Of a DNA stretch of 56,498 nucleotides, positions 28,590 through 37,080 are shown piece by piece. A program made the position numbers and the translations under genes. Positions within the stretch are counted from its first letter, which is position 1; each line of letters starts with the position of its first letter. The notes beneath the pieces were generated by a model that did not search any database, was not told the DNA's origin, and saw only the letters and a program-made list of their open reading frames with translations. Source of the stretch: Roseovarius marisflavi (GTDB lineage: Bacteria; Pseudomonadota; Alphaproteobacteria; Rhodobacterales; Rhodobacteraceae); the NCBI RefSeq assembly GCF_900142625.1, contig NZ_FRBN01000023.1:1-56498 (forward strand). Direction: 5' to 3'.

Positions 28590-28700
28590 TCAGGTGGCCA
28601 GAACATCGCCGATGCCATGCCTGAAAACGGGCAGGGGCGGCTGTTTGACTATTCGGCCAAAGTGATCGCCGACACGGCACAGGTCGAGTGCGGCGATCAT
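28590..28700 (-). CDS. possible 36-residue ORF coupled to the DapA-like gene
   Basis: ATG 28700 overlaps the TGA of the upstream DapA-like gene in the pattern ATGA, the common arrangement of coupled genes. The peptide begins MIAALDLCRVGDHFGRIVKQ and ends at TGA 28590. No family is recognised. It could equally be chance or the remnant of a longer gene, since 146 bases of convergent space hold nothing else. Confidence 0.3.
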   Translation of the reverse strand: MIAALDLCRVGDHFGRIVKQPPLPVFRHGIGDVLAT

Positions 28701-29617
28701 GCGGTTTTCCAGGGCGCGGTCCAATCGACAAGCGGCGCAATCGCGGCTTTGAGGCGCGCGGTATGCTCTTGGGGGACCGGCAGGATCGGGCGCGGTGGCT
28801 GTGCATCGGTCAGCGCAAGCAGATTGGCGGCGGCATAGATCACCCGCAGGCTTGCGAAGTCCTTGAACAGCGCCCAGAGCGGCGCGAACTGCGCGTCGAT
28901 CTGCATGACCCTGTCAGTTTCGCCCGCTTGCGCGGCGCGGGCCATGGCCAGGGCTGGCACCGGAAACAGACCCGCCACGACGCTGAACCAGCTATCGGCC
29001 CCGGCCAAAAGGGCGCGCGCCGCGCACCAGTCGCCGCTATAGCCAAGCGTGAAGGGCGCCGCGAGATTGGTGCGCAGCAGGGCCAATTCCTCAGCTATGC
29101 TGCCTTGAGCGGGTTCGGGATTTTTCAGCGCGACGATGGTGGGGATATCCGCCAGCCGCCTCAGCAGGGGCAGGGAAAACTGGAAATGGGTCGTCGAGGG
29201 GTTGTTATAGATGCAGAGCGGCAGGTTGGTTGCGCTCGCCACAGACTGGAAATGTTCAAAGACCTCATCCTGGGTGAGGGGCGTATAGGACATAGGCGCA
29301 AGCAAAAGCCCCCTGGCGCCGGCCTCTTGTGCGTCGCGGGCAAGGGCGATGGCCTCATCTGAGCGCAGAGCGCCGATGCCGGCCAGAATGGGGGTTGAAC
29401 CCGCCACGGAAACGGCCGCATCAATCGCACGGCGGCGCTCGGCGCGGGTCAGATAGGCATAGATGCCGGTGCTGCCCATCACACAGATCGAATCTACGCC
29501 CGCCGCAACGCCGCGTGCAACAAGCGTCTGAAGCGCGTCGGTCTCAACCTTGCCCGAAGCATTCGCCGGGGTCAGCGGAAAGGCCGAGAGCCCGGCGAAC
29601 AGGCTGGCTTGTGTCAT
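28697..29617 (-). CDS. dihydrodipicolinate synthase (DapA)/N-acetylneuraminate lyase family protein
   Basis: 306 residues from ATG 29617 (MTQASLFAGLSAFPLTPANA); the 50 upstream in-frame codons overlap the preceding gene. Class I aldolase TIM barrel: substrate-binding GSTGIYAYLTRAERR, the tyrosine-containing YNNPST, and Schiff-base lysine in TIVALKNPEP. DapA-family members outside lysine operons include many catabolic 2-keto-acid aldolases, so the substrate is open. It starts 10 bases after the MalY-like gene, so the two form an operon. Confidence 0.85.
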   Translation of the reverse strand: MTQASLFAGLSAFPLTPANASGKVETDALQTLVARGVAAGVDSICVMGSTGIYAYLTRAERRRAIDAAVSVAGSTPILAGIGALRSDEAIALARDAQEAGARGLLLAPMSYTPLTQDEVFEHFQSVASATNLPLCIYNNPSTTHFQFSLPLLRRLADIPTIVALKNPEPAQGSIAEELALLRTNLAAPFTLGYSGDWCAARALLAGADSWFSVVAGLFPVPALAMARAAQAGETDRVMQIDAQFAPLWALFKDFASLRVIYAAANLLALTDAQPPRPILPVPQEHTARLKAAIAPLVDWTAPWKTA

Positions 29618-29627
29618 CGCGGGCGTC

Positions 29628-30800
29628 CTATTGCAGATCGCTGAATGCCGATTGCAGCCGTTCAACCGCCTCGGCAATCTGGGAGCGTGGCATGCCGATG
29701 TTAAAGCGCAGGAAGGTTTCGCCGCCGGTGCCGAAGGTCGAGCCATAGTTGACCGCGATGCGGGCATCCTTGTTGACGCGCTTCTTGTATTCCTCGCGGG
29801 TCATGCCGGTGCCCGAGAAATCGACCCACGACAGGTAGGTGGATTCAAGCGTCATCGAGGAAATGCCGGGAATGGCGTTAAGGCCGTCGTCAAAGAGTTT
29901 GCGATTGCCGTCGAGATAGGTGACAAGCTCGTCCACCCAGGCGGCGCCCTCGGGGCTATAGGCGCCGGTGGTCATCGCCACGCCGAAATCGTGGCTGGCC
30001 AGGGACAGCGCCGACATGCGGGCCTTGAGCTGGCCGCGCAGCGTATCGCTCGGCACGATCATCTGGCCGCAATGCGTGCCCGCAATGTTGAAGGTTTTCG
30101 ACGGCGCGGTGAGCATGATCAGCCGGTCGGCGATGCCGGGATCGGCGAGTGGCATGGCCGTGTGTTTATGACCGGGAAAGACCAGATCGTGATGCACTTC
30201 GTCCGAAATGACCAATAGATCGTGGCGGCGGGCGAAATCAGCGACGGCGCGCAATTCGTCCTTGCTCCAGACCCGACCGCCGGGATTGTGCGGCGAGCAG
30301 AGGATCAGCATCGTTTCCTTGCCGGTCATCATGGTTTCGTATCTGTCGAAATCCATCTCGTAGCGCCCGGCAGTGTTGACCAGCGGGCATTCGAGCACAG
30401 TGCGGTTCGCCGACCGGATGACCCGCGCAAAGGCGTGATAGACCGGTGTGAACAGCACCACCGCATCGCCGGGATTGGTCAGCGTGTCGACGGCAATGCC
30501 GACGCCATTGCAAAGCCCGGTGGTGGTCATGATCCAGTCGTGCTCGATCTCCCAGCCGTGGCGGGTCTTCATCCACCATTGAATGGCCGAGGTGTAGGGC
30601 GTGTAGTCGCCGAGATAGCCGTAAATACCGTGCTCAAGCTTGGCGCGCACCGCGTCCTGCACGCAATCGGGCGAGCGAAAGTCCATGTCGGCCACCCACA
30701 TCGCCAGCCCGTCATCGGCCGGAACGCCATAAATGTTCTCCATCATGTCCCATTTGTTGGACAGGTGGCCGCGCCGGTCGATGATCTCGTCGAAATTCAT
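29628..30800 (-). CDS. MalY/PatB-family PLP-dependent C-S lyase (cystathionine beta-lyase type)
   Basis: 390 residues. Fold-type I PLP enzyme of the MalY/PatB branch: NKWDMM near the N-terminus, LAMWVADMDF, YGYLGDY, SPHNPGGRVW, ISDEVHHDLVF, and PLP lysine in APSKTFNIAG. Members cleave the C-S bond of cystathionine or other cysteine conjugates to give pyruvate, ammonia and a thiol; some act as aminotransferases. A divergent gap of 87 bases separates it from def. Pairing with a DapA-like aldolase suggests a small catabolic unit, which is inference. Confidence 0.88.
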   Translation of the reverse strand: MNFDEIIDRRGHLSNKWDMMENIYGVPADDGLAMWVADMDFRSPDCVQDAVRAKLEHGIYGYLGDYTPYTSAIQWWMKTRHGWEIEHDWIMTTTGLCNGVGIAVDTLTNPGDAVVLFTPVYHAFARVIRSANRTVLECPLVNTAGRYEMDFDRYETMMTGKETMLILCSPHNPGGRVWSKDELRAVADFARRHDLLVISDEVHHDLVFPGHKHTAMPLADPGIADRLIMLTAPSKTFNIAGTHCGQMIVPSDTLRGQLKARMSALSLASHDFGVAMTTGAYSPEGAAWVDELVTYLDGNRKLFDDGLNAIPGISSMTLESTYLSWVDFSGTGMTREEYKKRVNKDARIAVNYGSTFGTGGETFLRFNIGMPRSQIAEAVERLQSAFSDLQ

Positions 30801-30887
30801 TGGTGCTCTCCTATAGGCTGCGCGCGCAAGCTAGCCGAAATGGCGTTGGGCGCAAGAGGCGTTGCAGAACTGGTCTTCATATCCTAA

Positions 30888-31415
30888 ATGACCCATATGA
30901 AACGGCCGATCCTGATCCACCCCGACCCGCGCCTTAAAAAGGTATGCACGCCCGTGACCGATGTGACGGACGCGTTGCGTGAGCTGTCACGAGACATGCT
31001 TGAAACCATGTATGACGCGCCGGGCATCGGTCTGGCCGCGCCGCAGGTCGGTGTGCTTGAGCGGGTGATCGTGCTGGATTGCGTGAAGGGCGAGAATGAA
31101 ACCCCGCGCCCGATGGTGATGATCAACCCCGAGGTTGTCGCCGTGTCGGACGAGACCAATGTCTATGAAGAGGGCTGTTTGTCGATTCCGGATCAATATG
31201 CCGAGGTGACCCGCCCCAAAGAGGTCGAGGTGCGCTGGGTTGATATTGACGGCAAGGAGCACAAAGAAGGCTTTGGCGGGCTTTGGGCGACCTGCGTGCA
31301 GCACGAGATCGACCACCTCGATGGCAAGCTGTTCATTGATTACCTCGGCGCGATGAAGCGGCAGATGATCACCCGGCGGATGCAAAAGCTGAAACGCGAA
31401 ATGGCACGGGGCTAG
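30888..31415 (+). CDS. def: peptide deformylase
   Basis: 175 residues. All three family motifs are intact: GIGLAAPQVGV (46-56), EGCLS (95-99, metal ligand Cys97) and HEIDH (139-143, two metal ligands and catalytic Glu140). Removes the formyl group from nascent N-termini. Start is ATG 30888 or ATG 30897; neither has a clear Shine-Dalgarno sequence, so this mRNA may be leaderless or nearly so. A second deformylase-like gene begins four bases after its stop. Confidence 0.95.
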   Translation: MTHMKRPILIHPDPRLKKVCTPVTDVTDALRELSRDMLETMYDAPGIGLAAPQVGVLERVIVLDCVKGENETPRPMVMINPEVVAVSDETNVYEEGCLSIPDQYAEVTRPKEVEVRWVDIDGKEHKEGFGGLWATCVQHEIDHLDGKLFIDYLGAMKRQMITRRMQKLKREMARG

Positions 31416-31419
31416 CGCG

Positions 31420-31914
31420 GTGGCGGTGCGCCCCTGTCTGCCCTGGCCCGACAAGCGGCTGCGCAGTGTCGCGACGCCGGTCGAGGTGATCGACGACGAG
31501 GTGCGCGCGATCTGGACCGATATGATCGACACGATGGAGGCGGTGCCAGGCGTCGGTCTTGCGGCGGTGCAGATCGGCGTAATGCGTGCCCTTGCCGTGG
31601 TCGATGCCAGCGAGAGCCGCGGCAAGGCGGTGCGCATGGCCAACCCCAAGGTGCTTCACGCCAGCGTGCAATTGCGCCCGCATGCCGAGGCAAGCCCGAA
31701 CCTGCCGGGGCAGTCGGCCCTGATCGCGCGGCCCCGCGCGGTGACGGTGCAGTTTCTCAACGAAGCGGGTGAGCTTGAGGAGCGCGATTTCGTCGGGCTT
31801 TGGGCGACCAGCGTGCAGCACCAGATCGACCATCTGGCAGGGCGGATGTATTTTGACCGGCTGAGCAAGGTCAAACGGGACATGCTTTTGCGCAAGGCGC
31901 GAAAGCAGGGCTAG
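31420..31914 (+). CDS. peptide deformylase-like protein lacking key residues
   Basis: 164 residues, GTG start four bases after def. Clear homology to deformylase over the whole length: GVGLAAVQIGV (44-54), LWATSVQHQIDHL. But EGCLSIP is replaced by EASPNLP (metal-ligand Cys becomes Ser92) and HEIDH by HQIDH (catalytic Glu becomes Gln135). The two His ligands (134, 138) remain. It is thus unlikely to deformylate by the normal mechanism and may regulate or bind. Conserved length argues against a decaying pseudogene. Confidence 0.88.
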   Translation: MAVRPCLPWPDKRLRSVATPVEVIDDEVRAIWTDMIDTMEAVPGVGLAAVQIGVMRALAVVDASESRGKAVRMANPKVLHASVQLRPHAEASPNLPGQSALIARPRAVTVQFLNEAGELEERDFVGLWATSVQHQIDHLAGRMYFDRLSKVKRDMLLRKARKQG

Positions 31915-31939
31915 CCACGCCGCCTGCGGTAGGGGCGGA

Positions 31940-31966
31940 CCAAGAAAATTCGGCGAATTTTCTTGG
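31940..31966 (+). other. perfect AT-rich hairpin upstream of fmt
   Basis: CCAAGAAAATTC (31940-31951) - GGC - GAATTTTCTTGG (31955-31966), a perfect 12-bp stem with a three-base loop. No T-run follows at once, but TGATTGAGTGTTTTT is close. It separates the two deformylase genes from fmt. Confidence 0.7.
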
Positions 31967-31971
31967 TGATT

Positions 31972-31995
31972 GAGTGTTTTTGGAAAGATGAAAGG
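31972..31995 (+). repeat. dispersed intergenic element, copy F
   Basis: GAGTGTTTTTGGAAAGATGA followed by AAGG, one base off the usual GAGTATTT core and without the GC-rich left part. Its terminal GAAAGG lies 7-8 bases before the fmt start codon and can serve as the ribosome site. Confidence 0.65.
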
Positions 31996-32002
31996 GGCGG
32001 TC

Positions 32003-32911
32003 ATGCGTGTGGTTTTCATGGGGACGCCCGAGTTTTCCGTACCGGTGCTGGAGGCGCTGGTGGCGGCGGGTCACGACGTTGTCGCGGTCTATTGTCAGCC
32101 GCCGAGACCCGCCGGGCGCGGCAAGAAAGAGCGCCCCTCGCCGGTGCAGGCGCGCGCCGAGGCGCTTGGCCTCGAGGTGCGACATCCGGTCAGCCTGAGG
32201 AGCGGGGAAGAGGCGGAGGCCTTTGCCGCGCTCAACGCCGATGTGGCGGTGGTTGTGGCCTATGGGCTTATCCTGCCGCAAGCGATTTTGGATGCGCCCG
32301 CGCGCGGGTGCCTGAACATTCACGCAAGCCTTTTGCCACGCTGGCGCGGGGCCGCGCCCATTCACCGCGCGATCATGGCTGGTGATGCGCAGACCGGTGT
32401 CTGCATCATGCAGATGGAGGCCGGGCTTGATACCGGGCCGGTCCTGCTGTGCGAGGCGACAGAGATCGGCACGCAGGAGACCACCGGCGCATTGCACGAT
32501 CGTCTTTCCGCCATGGGTGCGCGGCTGATTGTCGAGGCGCTGGAGCGGCTTGATGCGCTTGAGCCAGAGCCGCAGCCTGAGGCGGGCGTCACCTATGCCG
32601 CCAAGATCGACAAGGCCGAGGCGCAGGTCGATTGGAGCCGCCCCGCGTCAGAGGTTGACCGGCTTATCCGGGGGCTTTCGCCCTTTCCCGGTGCCTGGAT
32701 CGAGGTGAACGGCGTGCGGGTGAAACTGCTTGGCTCGGTGCTGGCGACGGGACAGGGCGCGCCCGGTGAAGTGCTGGATAGCGAGCTGACGGTGGCCTGT
32801 GGCACGGGTGCAGTGCGGCTTTTGCGCTTGCAACGGGCGGGTAAGGGCGCGCAGGATAGGGGCGAGTTCTTGCGTGGAATGGCCCTGCCTGTCGGCATGG
32901 TTCTGGGCTAG
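32003..32911 (+). CDS. fmt: methionyl-tRNA formyltransferase
   Basis: 302 residues from ATG 32003 ([20 protein letters not shown]) after GAAAGGGGCG; an open frame from 31970 runs through the repeat and is not used. The formyltransferase domain has [26 protein letters not shown] with the catalytic Asn and His, and the GLDTGPVL segment; the C-terminal OB-like domain follows residue about 205. It formylates initiator Met-tRNA, the substrate side of the deformylase reaction encoded just upstream. Confidence 0.96.
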   Translation: MRVVFMGTPEFSVPVLEALVAAGHDVVAVYCQPPRPAGRGKKERPSPVQARAEALGLEVRHPVSLRSGEEAEAFAALNADVAVVVAYGLILPQAILDAPARGCLNIHASLLPRWRGAAPIHRAIMAGDAQTGVCIMQMEAGLDTGPVLLCEATEIGTQETTGALHDRLSAMGARLIVEALERLDALEPEPQPEAGVTYAAKIDKAEAQVDWSRPASEVDRLIRGLSPFPGAWIEVNGVRVKLLGSVLATGQGAPGEVLDSELTVACGTGAVRLLRLQRAGKGAQDRGEFLRGMALPVGMVLG

Positions 32912-32920
32912 GGGGCGGTT

Positions 32921-33163
32921 ATGTTTCTGCAACTTTTCGGCACGGTGGTGATCGCGGGCATCGTTGGTTATGTGTCCGAGAAAAGCGGCTTTACGCGCAA
33001 CGGGTATGTGGCGTCGATCATCATTTGCGTCGGCGGGGCGTTCCTGTTCTATTTCATGCGCATCATGTTCGGGTTTCGCTTTGGCGCGCCGGGGATTGAT
33101 GCGATCATTTCCTCGATCGGCGCGCTGATCATCGTGCCGACGCATTGGCGTGGCAGAAAGTAG
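32921..33163 (+). CDS. small membrane protein, GlsB/YeaQ/YmgE-like length class
   Basis: 80 residues with two or three hydrophobic segments (LFGTVVIAGIVGYVSEK, YVASIIICVGGAFLFYFMRIMFG, IDAIISSIGALIIVP). Starts nine bases after fmt. Resemblance to small transglycosylase-associated (GlsB/YeaQ) membrane proteins is weak and rests on length, hydrophobic layout and the similar neighbour. No function can be assigned. Confidence 0.65.
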   Translation: MFLQLFGTVVIAGIVGYVSEKSGFTRNGYVASIIICVGGAFLFYFMRIMFGFRFGAPGIDAIISSIGALIIVPTHWRGRK

Positions 33164-33169
33164 GGCGAC

Positions 33170-33409
33170 ATGGGGGTTATCTATCTCATTATCATCGGGG
33201 CCGCGGCCGGGTTTCTGGCGACAAGGATGATGAAGGTCGAGGCCGGCATCGTGCCGACCGTTCTGATCGGGATCGCGGGTGCGCTTATCGGCGGGCTTGT
33301 GATCCGGGTGCTGCTGACGGTGACAGGCTTGCTGGGCGGTTTGATCGGGGCGGTGCTTGGCGCGATGTTGCTGATCTGGCTTTATCAGACCTATCTGGGG
33401 CGGAAGTAG
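33170..33409 (+). CDS. GlsB/YeaQ/YmgE-type small membrane protein
   Basis: 79 residues with three hydrophobic segments and several Gly-rich turns (YLIIIGAAAGFLATRMMKVE, GIVPTVLIGIAGALIGGLVI, GLLGGLIGAVLGAMLLIWLY). The Gly-rich triple-helix pattern is that of the transglycosylase-associated protein family, often stress-induced but biochemically unknown. It starts seven bases after the previous gene, so both follow fmt in one transcript. Confidence 0.75.
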   Translation: MGVIYLIIIGAAAGFLATRMMKVEAGIVPTVLIGIAGALIGGLVIRVLLTVTGLLGGLIGAVLGAMLLIWLYQTYLGRK

Positions 33410-33544
33410 GGGCTCATCTGAGGGTTTGGGGCTCTGGCTGGGCGGTGTGACTGAGCCCGGACTGGCCCATTGGATTGCCTGGTTTTTTGCATCGGTGCAA
33501 GAGTGTAAACTCTTCGCCCAATGCGTGGTCCTGCGAGGTTCAGA

Positions 33545-33952
33545 ATGAAGGTTGATGGCGCTTGTCTTTGTGGGCAGGTCACATACGAGGCGGGAATCGA
33601 CCCCGATAGAGTGGCAATCTGTCATTGTGCCGACTGCCAGGTTAATTCAGGCTCTGCCTATGGGGTGGTCGCGAGCGTAACCGACGGGCAGTTTCGACTT
33701 ATGACCGGGACGCTCAAAGAATACGAGAAAATGGCAGAGAGCGGGCGCATACGTCACCTGAGCTTCTGCCCGGACTGCGGTACCAGAATCCATGCCCGCA
33801 CAAAAGGCGACCCCACAGCATTTTTTGGTTTGCGGGTGGGTACGATACGACAACGGGCCCAATTGAAGCCAAAAGTTCAGGTCTGGTGCGGATCGGCCCT
33901 TCCGTGGGTTTTCGACTTGTCAGTGATCTTGCGACATGACGCTCAGGATTGA
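33545..33952 (+). CDS. GFA-family zinc protein (formaldehyde-activating enzyme-like)
   Basis: 135 residues from ATG 33545; eight further in-frame codons exist upstream. Family zinc ligands are all present: CLCGQVTYE, ICHCADC, and SFCPDCGTRIH. GFA-domain proteins resemble glutathione-dependent formaldehyde-activating enzyme, but most have no proven substrate. The codon use and base composition are AT-richer than the neighbours, which may mark later acquisition. It stands alone between the fmt genes and the convergent TRIC gene. Confidence 0.88.
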   Translation: MKVDGACLCGQVTYEAGIDPDRVAICHCADCQVNSGSAYGVVASVTDGQFRLMTGTLKEYEKMAESGRIRHLSFCPDCGTRIHARTKGDPTAFFGLRVGTIRQRAQLKPKVQVWCGSALPWVFDLSVILRHDAQD

Positions 33953-33998
33953 CAAGCCAATGGCCCTGAGAACCGCGAGCTGATGTCTGGCGGCAGCT

Positions 33999-34622
33999 TC
34001 ACACGCGCGGTGGACGGCTGCGATAGACGGGCAGGCGCCAGCCAAAGGTAAGAGAGCCTGCACGCAGGGCCCATGTGACAAGGGCGCAGCCGCCAAGGAT
34101 AACGAGCACCTCGCCGCTAAACTGGCTTAGCGTGACGGCGGTAAGGGCCCCCCCGAAGGCGGCGCTGACGTAAAGCTCGCCTTGCTTGAGCACAAGCGGC
34201 ACCTCGTTGCAGACCACATCTCGCAACAGCCCGCCCATACAGCCGGTAACAACGCCCATGATCACCACGATCGCGCCGGGTTGCAGCATGCTCATCGCGG
34301 CGGCCACCCCGGCAGGGACGGCGACGGCAAGCGCAAAGCTGTCGAGCCAGAGCAGCAGGCGATAGCGGCTTTCCACCAGATGCGCGGTGAAAAACACCAC
34401 AAGCGCGGCACCGCAGGCGATCAGGATATAGTTGGGATTGCCAAGCCAGAACACCGGGTTGCGATCCAGCAGCACATCGCGCAGCGTGCCGCCGCCGACC
34501 GCCGTCAGGCTGGCGATAAAGGCAAAGCCGACGATATCAAGCTGTTGGCGGCTGGCCACCAACGCGCCGGTCAGCGCGAAGATCAGCACCGAGGCATAAT
34601 CGAGCAGGATCAGCGGGCTCAT
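33999..34622 (-). CDS. TRIC cation channel family protein (YicG/UPF0126)
   Basis: 207 residues with about seven hydrophobic helices in two repeated halves. The duplicated motif [10 protein letters not shown] (first half) and [16 protein letters not shown] (second half) is the signature of the trimeric intracellular cation channel fold in prokaryotes. Its ATG (34622) overlaps the stop of rnhA as ATGA. Ends with a basic tail. Physiological ion and role unknown. Confidence 0.88.
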   Translation of the reverse strand: MSPLILLDYASVLIFALTGALVASRQQLDIVGFAFIASLTAVGGGTLRDVLLDRNPVFWLGNPNYILIACGAALVVFFTAHLVESRYRLLLWLDSFALAVAVPAGVAAAMSMLQPGAIVVIMGVVTGCMGGLLRDVVCNEVPLVLKQGELYVSAAFGGALTAVTLSQFSGEVLVILGGCALVTWALRAGSLTFGWRLPVYRSRPPRV

Positions 34623-35086
34623 GTGCGGGGTTTGCCGGGTTTGAACGGCTCCATTCCGGCGCGGGCCAATTCATCGGCGCGCTCGTTCTCGGGGTGCCCG
34701 GCGTGGCCCTTGACCCATTCCCAGGTGACGTCGTGGCGGGCCTGGGCCTCGTCCAGGCGCTGCCAGAGTTCGACATTCTTGACCGGTTTGCGGGCGGCGG
34801 TTTTCCAGCCGTTGCGCTTCCAGCCATGGATCCAGCCGGTGACGCCGTTTTTGACATAGGCGCTATCGGTGACGATGGTGATCTGGCTTGGCTTGGCGAG
34901 GGTTTCAAGCGCGTGGATCGCGGCCAAAAGCTCCATCCGGTTGTTGGTGGTGAGGGCCTCGCCGCCGGACAATTCACGTTCCTTGACGATCTTGTCGCCC
35001 TCGGTCGCGCGCAACAATGCGCCCCAGCCGCCGGGGCCGGGATTGCCCGAACAGGCGCCGTCAGTATAGGCATAAAGCTTAGCCAT
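34619..35086 (-). CDS. rnhA: ribonuclease HI
   Basis: 155 residues from ATG 35086 ([20 protein letters not shown]); five in-frame codons upstream are not needed. The catalytic carboxylates Asp9, Glu52 (NNRMELLAA), Asp74 (TDSAYV) and Asp138 (NERADELA) and the basic handle ([13 protein letters not shown]) are present. It cleaves RNA in RNA-DNA hybrids. Overlaps the methyltransferase gene before it by eight bases and the TRIC gene after it by four. Confidence 0.96.
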   Translation of the reverse strand: MAKLYAYTDGACSGNPGPGGWGALLRATEGDKIVKERELSGGEALTTNNRMELLAAIHALETLAKPSQITIVTDSAYVKNGVTGWIHGWKRNGWKTAARKPVKNVELWQRLDEAQARHDVTWEWVKGHAGHPENERADELARAGMEPFKPGKPRT

Positions 35087-35672
35087 GGGCGGAAATCGCA
35101 ATCCAATCGGCCATTTCCCCGCTCAGCCCGGTGTCGCGACCGGTGGCAGAGGAAAACGGAATGAAACCGGCGGCGATCAGAAGCGTTTCAAGCTCGTCGG
35201 CGGTGTAATAGGTGTAAAGACGGCCAAGGGTGTCGCGATGCGCACCGGTGCCGGATTTGAGCGCGATATGCAAGAGCCCACCGGGTTTGAGGGCCCGATG
35301 AAGCGCCGCCAAGTGGCGTGGCATGTCGGCGCGCGCTGCGTGCAAAAGCGAGAAATTGGCCCAGATGCCGTCATAGGCGTCTTCTTCGGTAATGTCGTCG
35401 AATGTGGCGAGGCGGGCGGTCACGCCCGAAGAGTCGGCCGCCAGTGCCACCATTTCGCGCGAGGCGTCGGTGGCCGTCACGCTCAGGCCCGCGCGCGCCA
35501 TATGCGCCGCGATGATGCCGGGGCCACAGCCGAGATCAAGCACCTGCGCCCCCGTTGGCAGGGCGTCGATAAAGCCCGCAAGCAGCGGATCCGCGCCCGC
35601 ATCGGCGGTGACGGCGGCATATTGATCCGCCATCGCATCATAGACGCGCAGGGTTTCGCTGTCGGGGCTCAC
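35079..35672 (-). CDS. class I SAM-dependent methyltransferase
   Basis: 197 residues from GTG 35672, whose bases overlap the TGA of the preceding gene (GTGA) with GGAG upstream; longer in-frame readings run into that gene. The SAM-binding motif I is [16 protein letters not shown], with ATDASREMV after strand 2 and [13 protein letters not shown] later. Small-molecule methyltransferase of the ubiE/Tam-like type; substrate unknown. Residues 1-15 ([17 protein letters not shown]) resemble the usual cap of this group. Confidence 0.87.
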   Translation of the reverse strand: MSPDSETLRVYDAMADQYAAVTADAGADPLLAGFIDALPTGAQVLDLGCGPGIIAAHMARAGLSVTATDASREMVALAADSSGVTARLATFDDITEEDAYDGIWANFSLLHAARADMPRHLAALHRALKPGGLLHIALKSGTGAHRDTLGRLYTYYTADELETLLIAAGFIPFSSATGRDTGLSGEMADWIAISAHG

Positions 35673-36121
35673 GCGAATACTCCGATCGCAAGGCAGATCA
35701 CCACCACGGTGGTGAGCAGAACGCGCAGGCGCATCCACCATGGCGGGGTGGCACCGTGATGCCAAAAGAGCCAGTCAAGACCAAGCAATCCGACAAAGCC
35801 GGTGATCAGGGAGATGCCTGCGCTGGTCGGCCCGCCGCCGGTCATGAAGAACGCCCAAAGCGCCGGAAGCACCGACAGAATATAGCCGCTGGTGGCGCGC
35901 GCGCCGCTGAGTTGTGCGGCAAAGCCCCAAAGCACGCCGGACATGAACGACAGGATCACCGCGCCGTAAAACAGCATGACGTAAGGCCCGGCAAAGCGCG
36001 GCCCGATGGTCTGGGCCGTCCATAACCCGAGATCGGGCAAGACCACGGTCACCGCCCCCCAGAGAAAGGGCAAAAGACCGGCAAGGCCAAGGACAAGAGG
36101 GGCGCGGGGGATCGTGTTCAT
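35669..36121 (-). CDS. DUF3429 family membrane protein
   Basis: 150 residues from ATG 36121 with five hydrophobic helices ([89 protein letters not shown]). The YGAVILSFMSGVLWG segment is typical of DUF3429 proteins. Function unknown; sometimes loosely similar in size and topology to TspO proteins. It overlaps the methyltransferase by four bases. Confidence 0.82.
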   Translation of the reverse strand: MNTIPRAPLVLGLAGLLPFLWGAVTVVLPDLGLWTAQTIGPRFAGPYVMLFYGAVILSFMSGVLWGFAAQLSGARATSGYILSVLPALWAFFMTGGGPTSAGISLITGFVGLLGLDWLFWHHGATPPWWMRLRVLLTTVVVICLAIGVFA

Positions 36122-36177
36122 GGCCGGCACCATAGTTTGTGATCCCTCCTTGGCAAGAGCGCGTTGCGCGCGAAAGC

Positions 36178-36993
36178 CTACTTTGTCATCCGTCCGCCGG
36201 GCAGTTGGTGCGGATCGGTAAAGGCCAGCACGTTGGTGCCTTCGGCGCGCAGGCCAAGCCGGGCGCAGACCGCCTCGGAGGCGGCATTTCCCGGTGTGAC
36301 GCCGGTAAAGACTTCGGTGAAACCATAACGCTCCTGCATCTCGATCACGGCCATGGCGCCAAGGATCAGGGCAAGGCGCTGGCCGCGCCGCTCGGGGAGG
36401 GTGGCAAGCATCCCCCACCAGCATTGCCGTTGTCCCTTGGGGTGGTCCGGGTGCCAATAGCTGGCCGCCCCGGCACAGGCGACGCCCTTGCCGGTCTGAT
36501 CAAGGGCCACAAGGCCAATGCCGGGTTTGCGGACACCGCGCAGGACGGCGCCGGACGGCGGGAGAACGCCGCAGGCCAGCGAGACATCTGCGAGCTGCGC
36601 CATGGCCTCGGCCGGGGCGTCCCTGTCGACCCGGATAACCGTCAGGTCCTGCGGCAATGGATGGAGATCAAGCAGGGTCCGGGCGGTTTGGGTGGCCTTC
36701 TGCGTTCCAAGCCAGCGGGCGTAATGCGTTATCGTGAGGTTGCGGCGCTGGGCCTCGGCTTGCCAGTGGCCGATATCGCCATCCTCGACGGCACCGAGCG
36801 CGCTATTGCCTTGCAGGGCAATCAGCGCCGCCAGCCGGTCCATCGCCTGCGCATCGGTGTCGGCCAATCCGACGCTACGGCCATAATAGGTCATCCGCAG
36901 ATCGGTATCGGTGAGATCGAAAAGCGCGCGACCGCGCCGCAGAACGGATATCTGGGCCTCGGTGCCGAAATAATCCTGCCCGGTTGATGTCAT
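36178..36993 (-). CDS. GNAT family N-acetyltransferase
   Basis: 271 residues. The C-terminal half (about 150-260) has the acetyl-CoA fold: WWGMLATLPERRGQRLALILGAMA carries the R/Q-x-x-G-x-A-like pyrophosphate loop, followed by TGVTPGNAASEAVCARLGL, the typical helix-strand before the C-terminus. The N-terminal half is a divergent GNAT-like domain, so this may be a tandem GNAT. Substrate unknown. Lies 87 bases after ispH on the same strand. Confidence 0.8.
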   Translation of the reverse strand: MTSTGQDYFGTEAQISVLRRGRALFDLTDTDLRMTYYGRSVGLADTDAQAMDRLAALIALQGNSALGAVEDGDIGHWQAEAQRRNLTITHYARWLGTQKATQTARTLLDLHPLPQDLTVIRVDRDAPAEAMAQLADVSLACGVLPPSGAVLRGVRKPGIGLVALDQTGKGVACAGAASYWHPDHPKGQRQCWWGMLATLPERRGQRLALILGAMAVIEMQERYGFTEVFTGVTPGNAASEAVCARLGLRAEGTNVLAFTDPHQLPGGRMTK

Positions 36994-37080
36994 CGCGCCT
37001 TTCCTTCCCCGTTTGTGACGCGCAGTATTGCACGGGGGCTCGATATAGCGAAGCCCGCAATGGCTGCGCGCCGGTCCGGT

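Noticed and set aside
31420..31914. Calling the second deformylase gene a pseudogene
   Set aside because: Full length, intact frame and tight spacing to def. The substitutions are confined to catalytic residues, which fits a retained pseudoenzyme better than decay.
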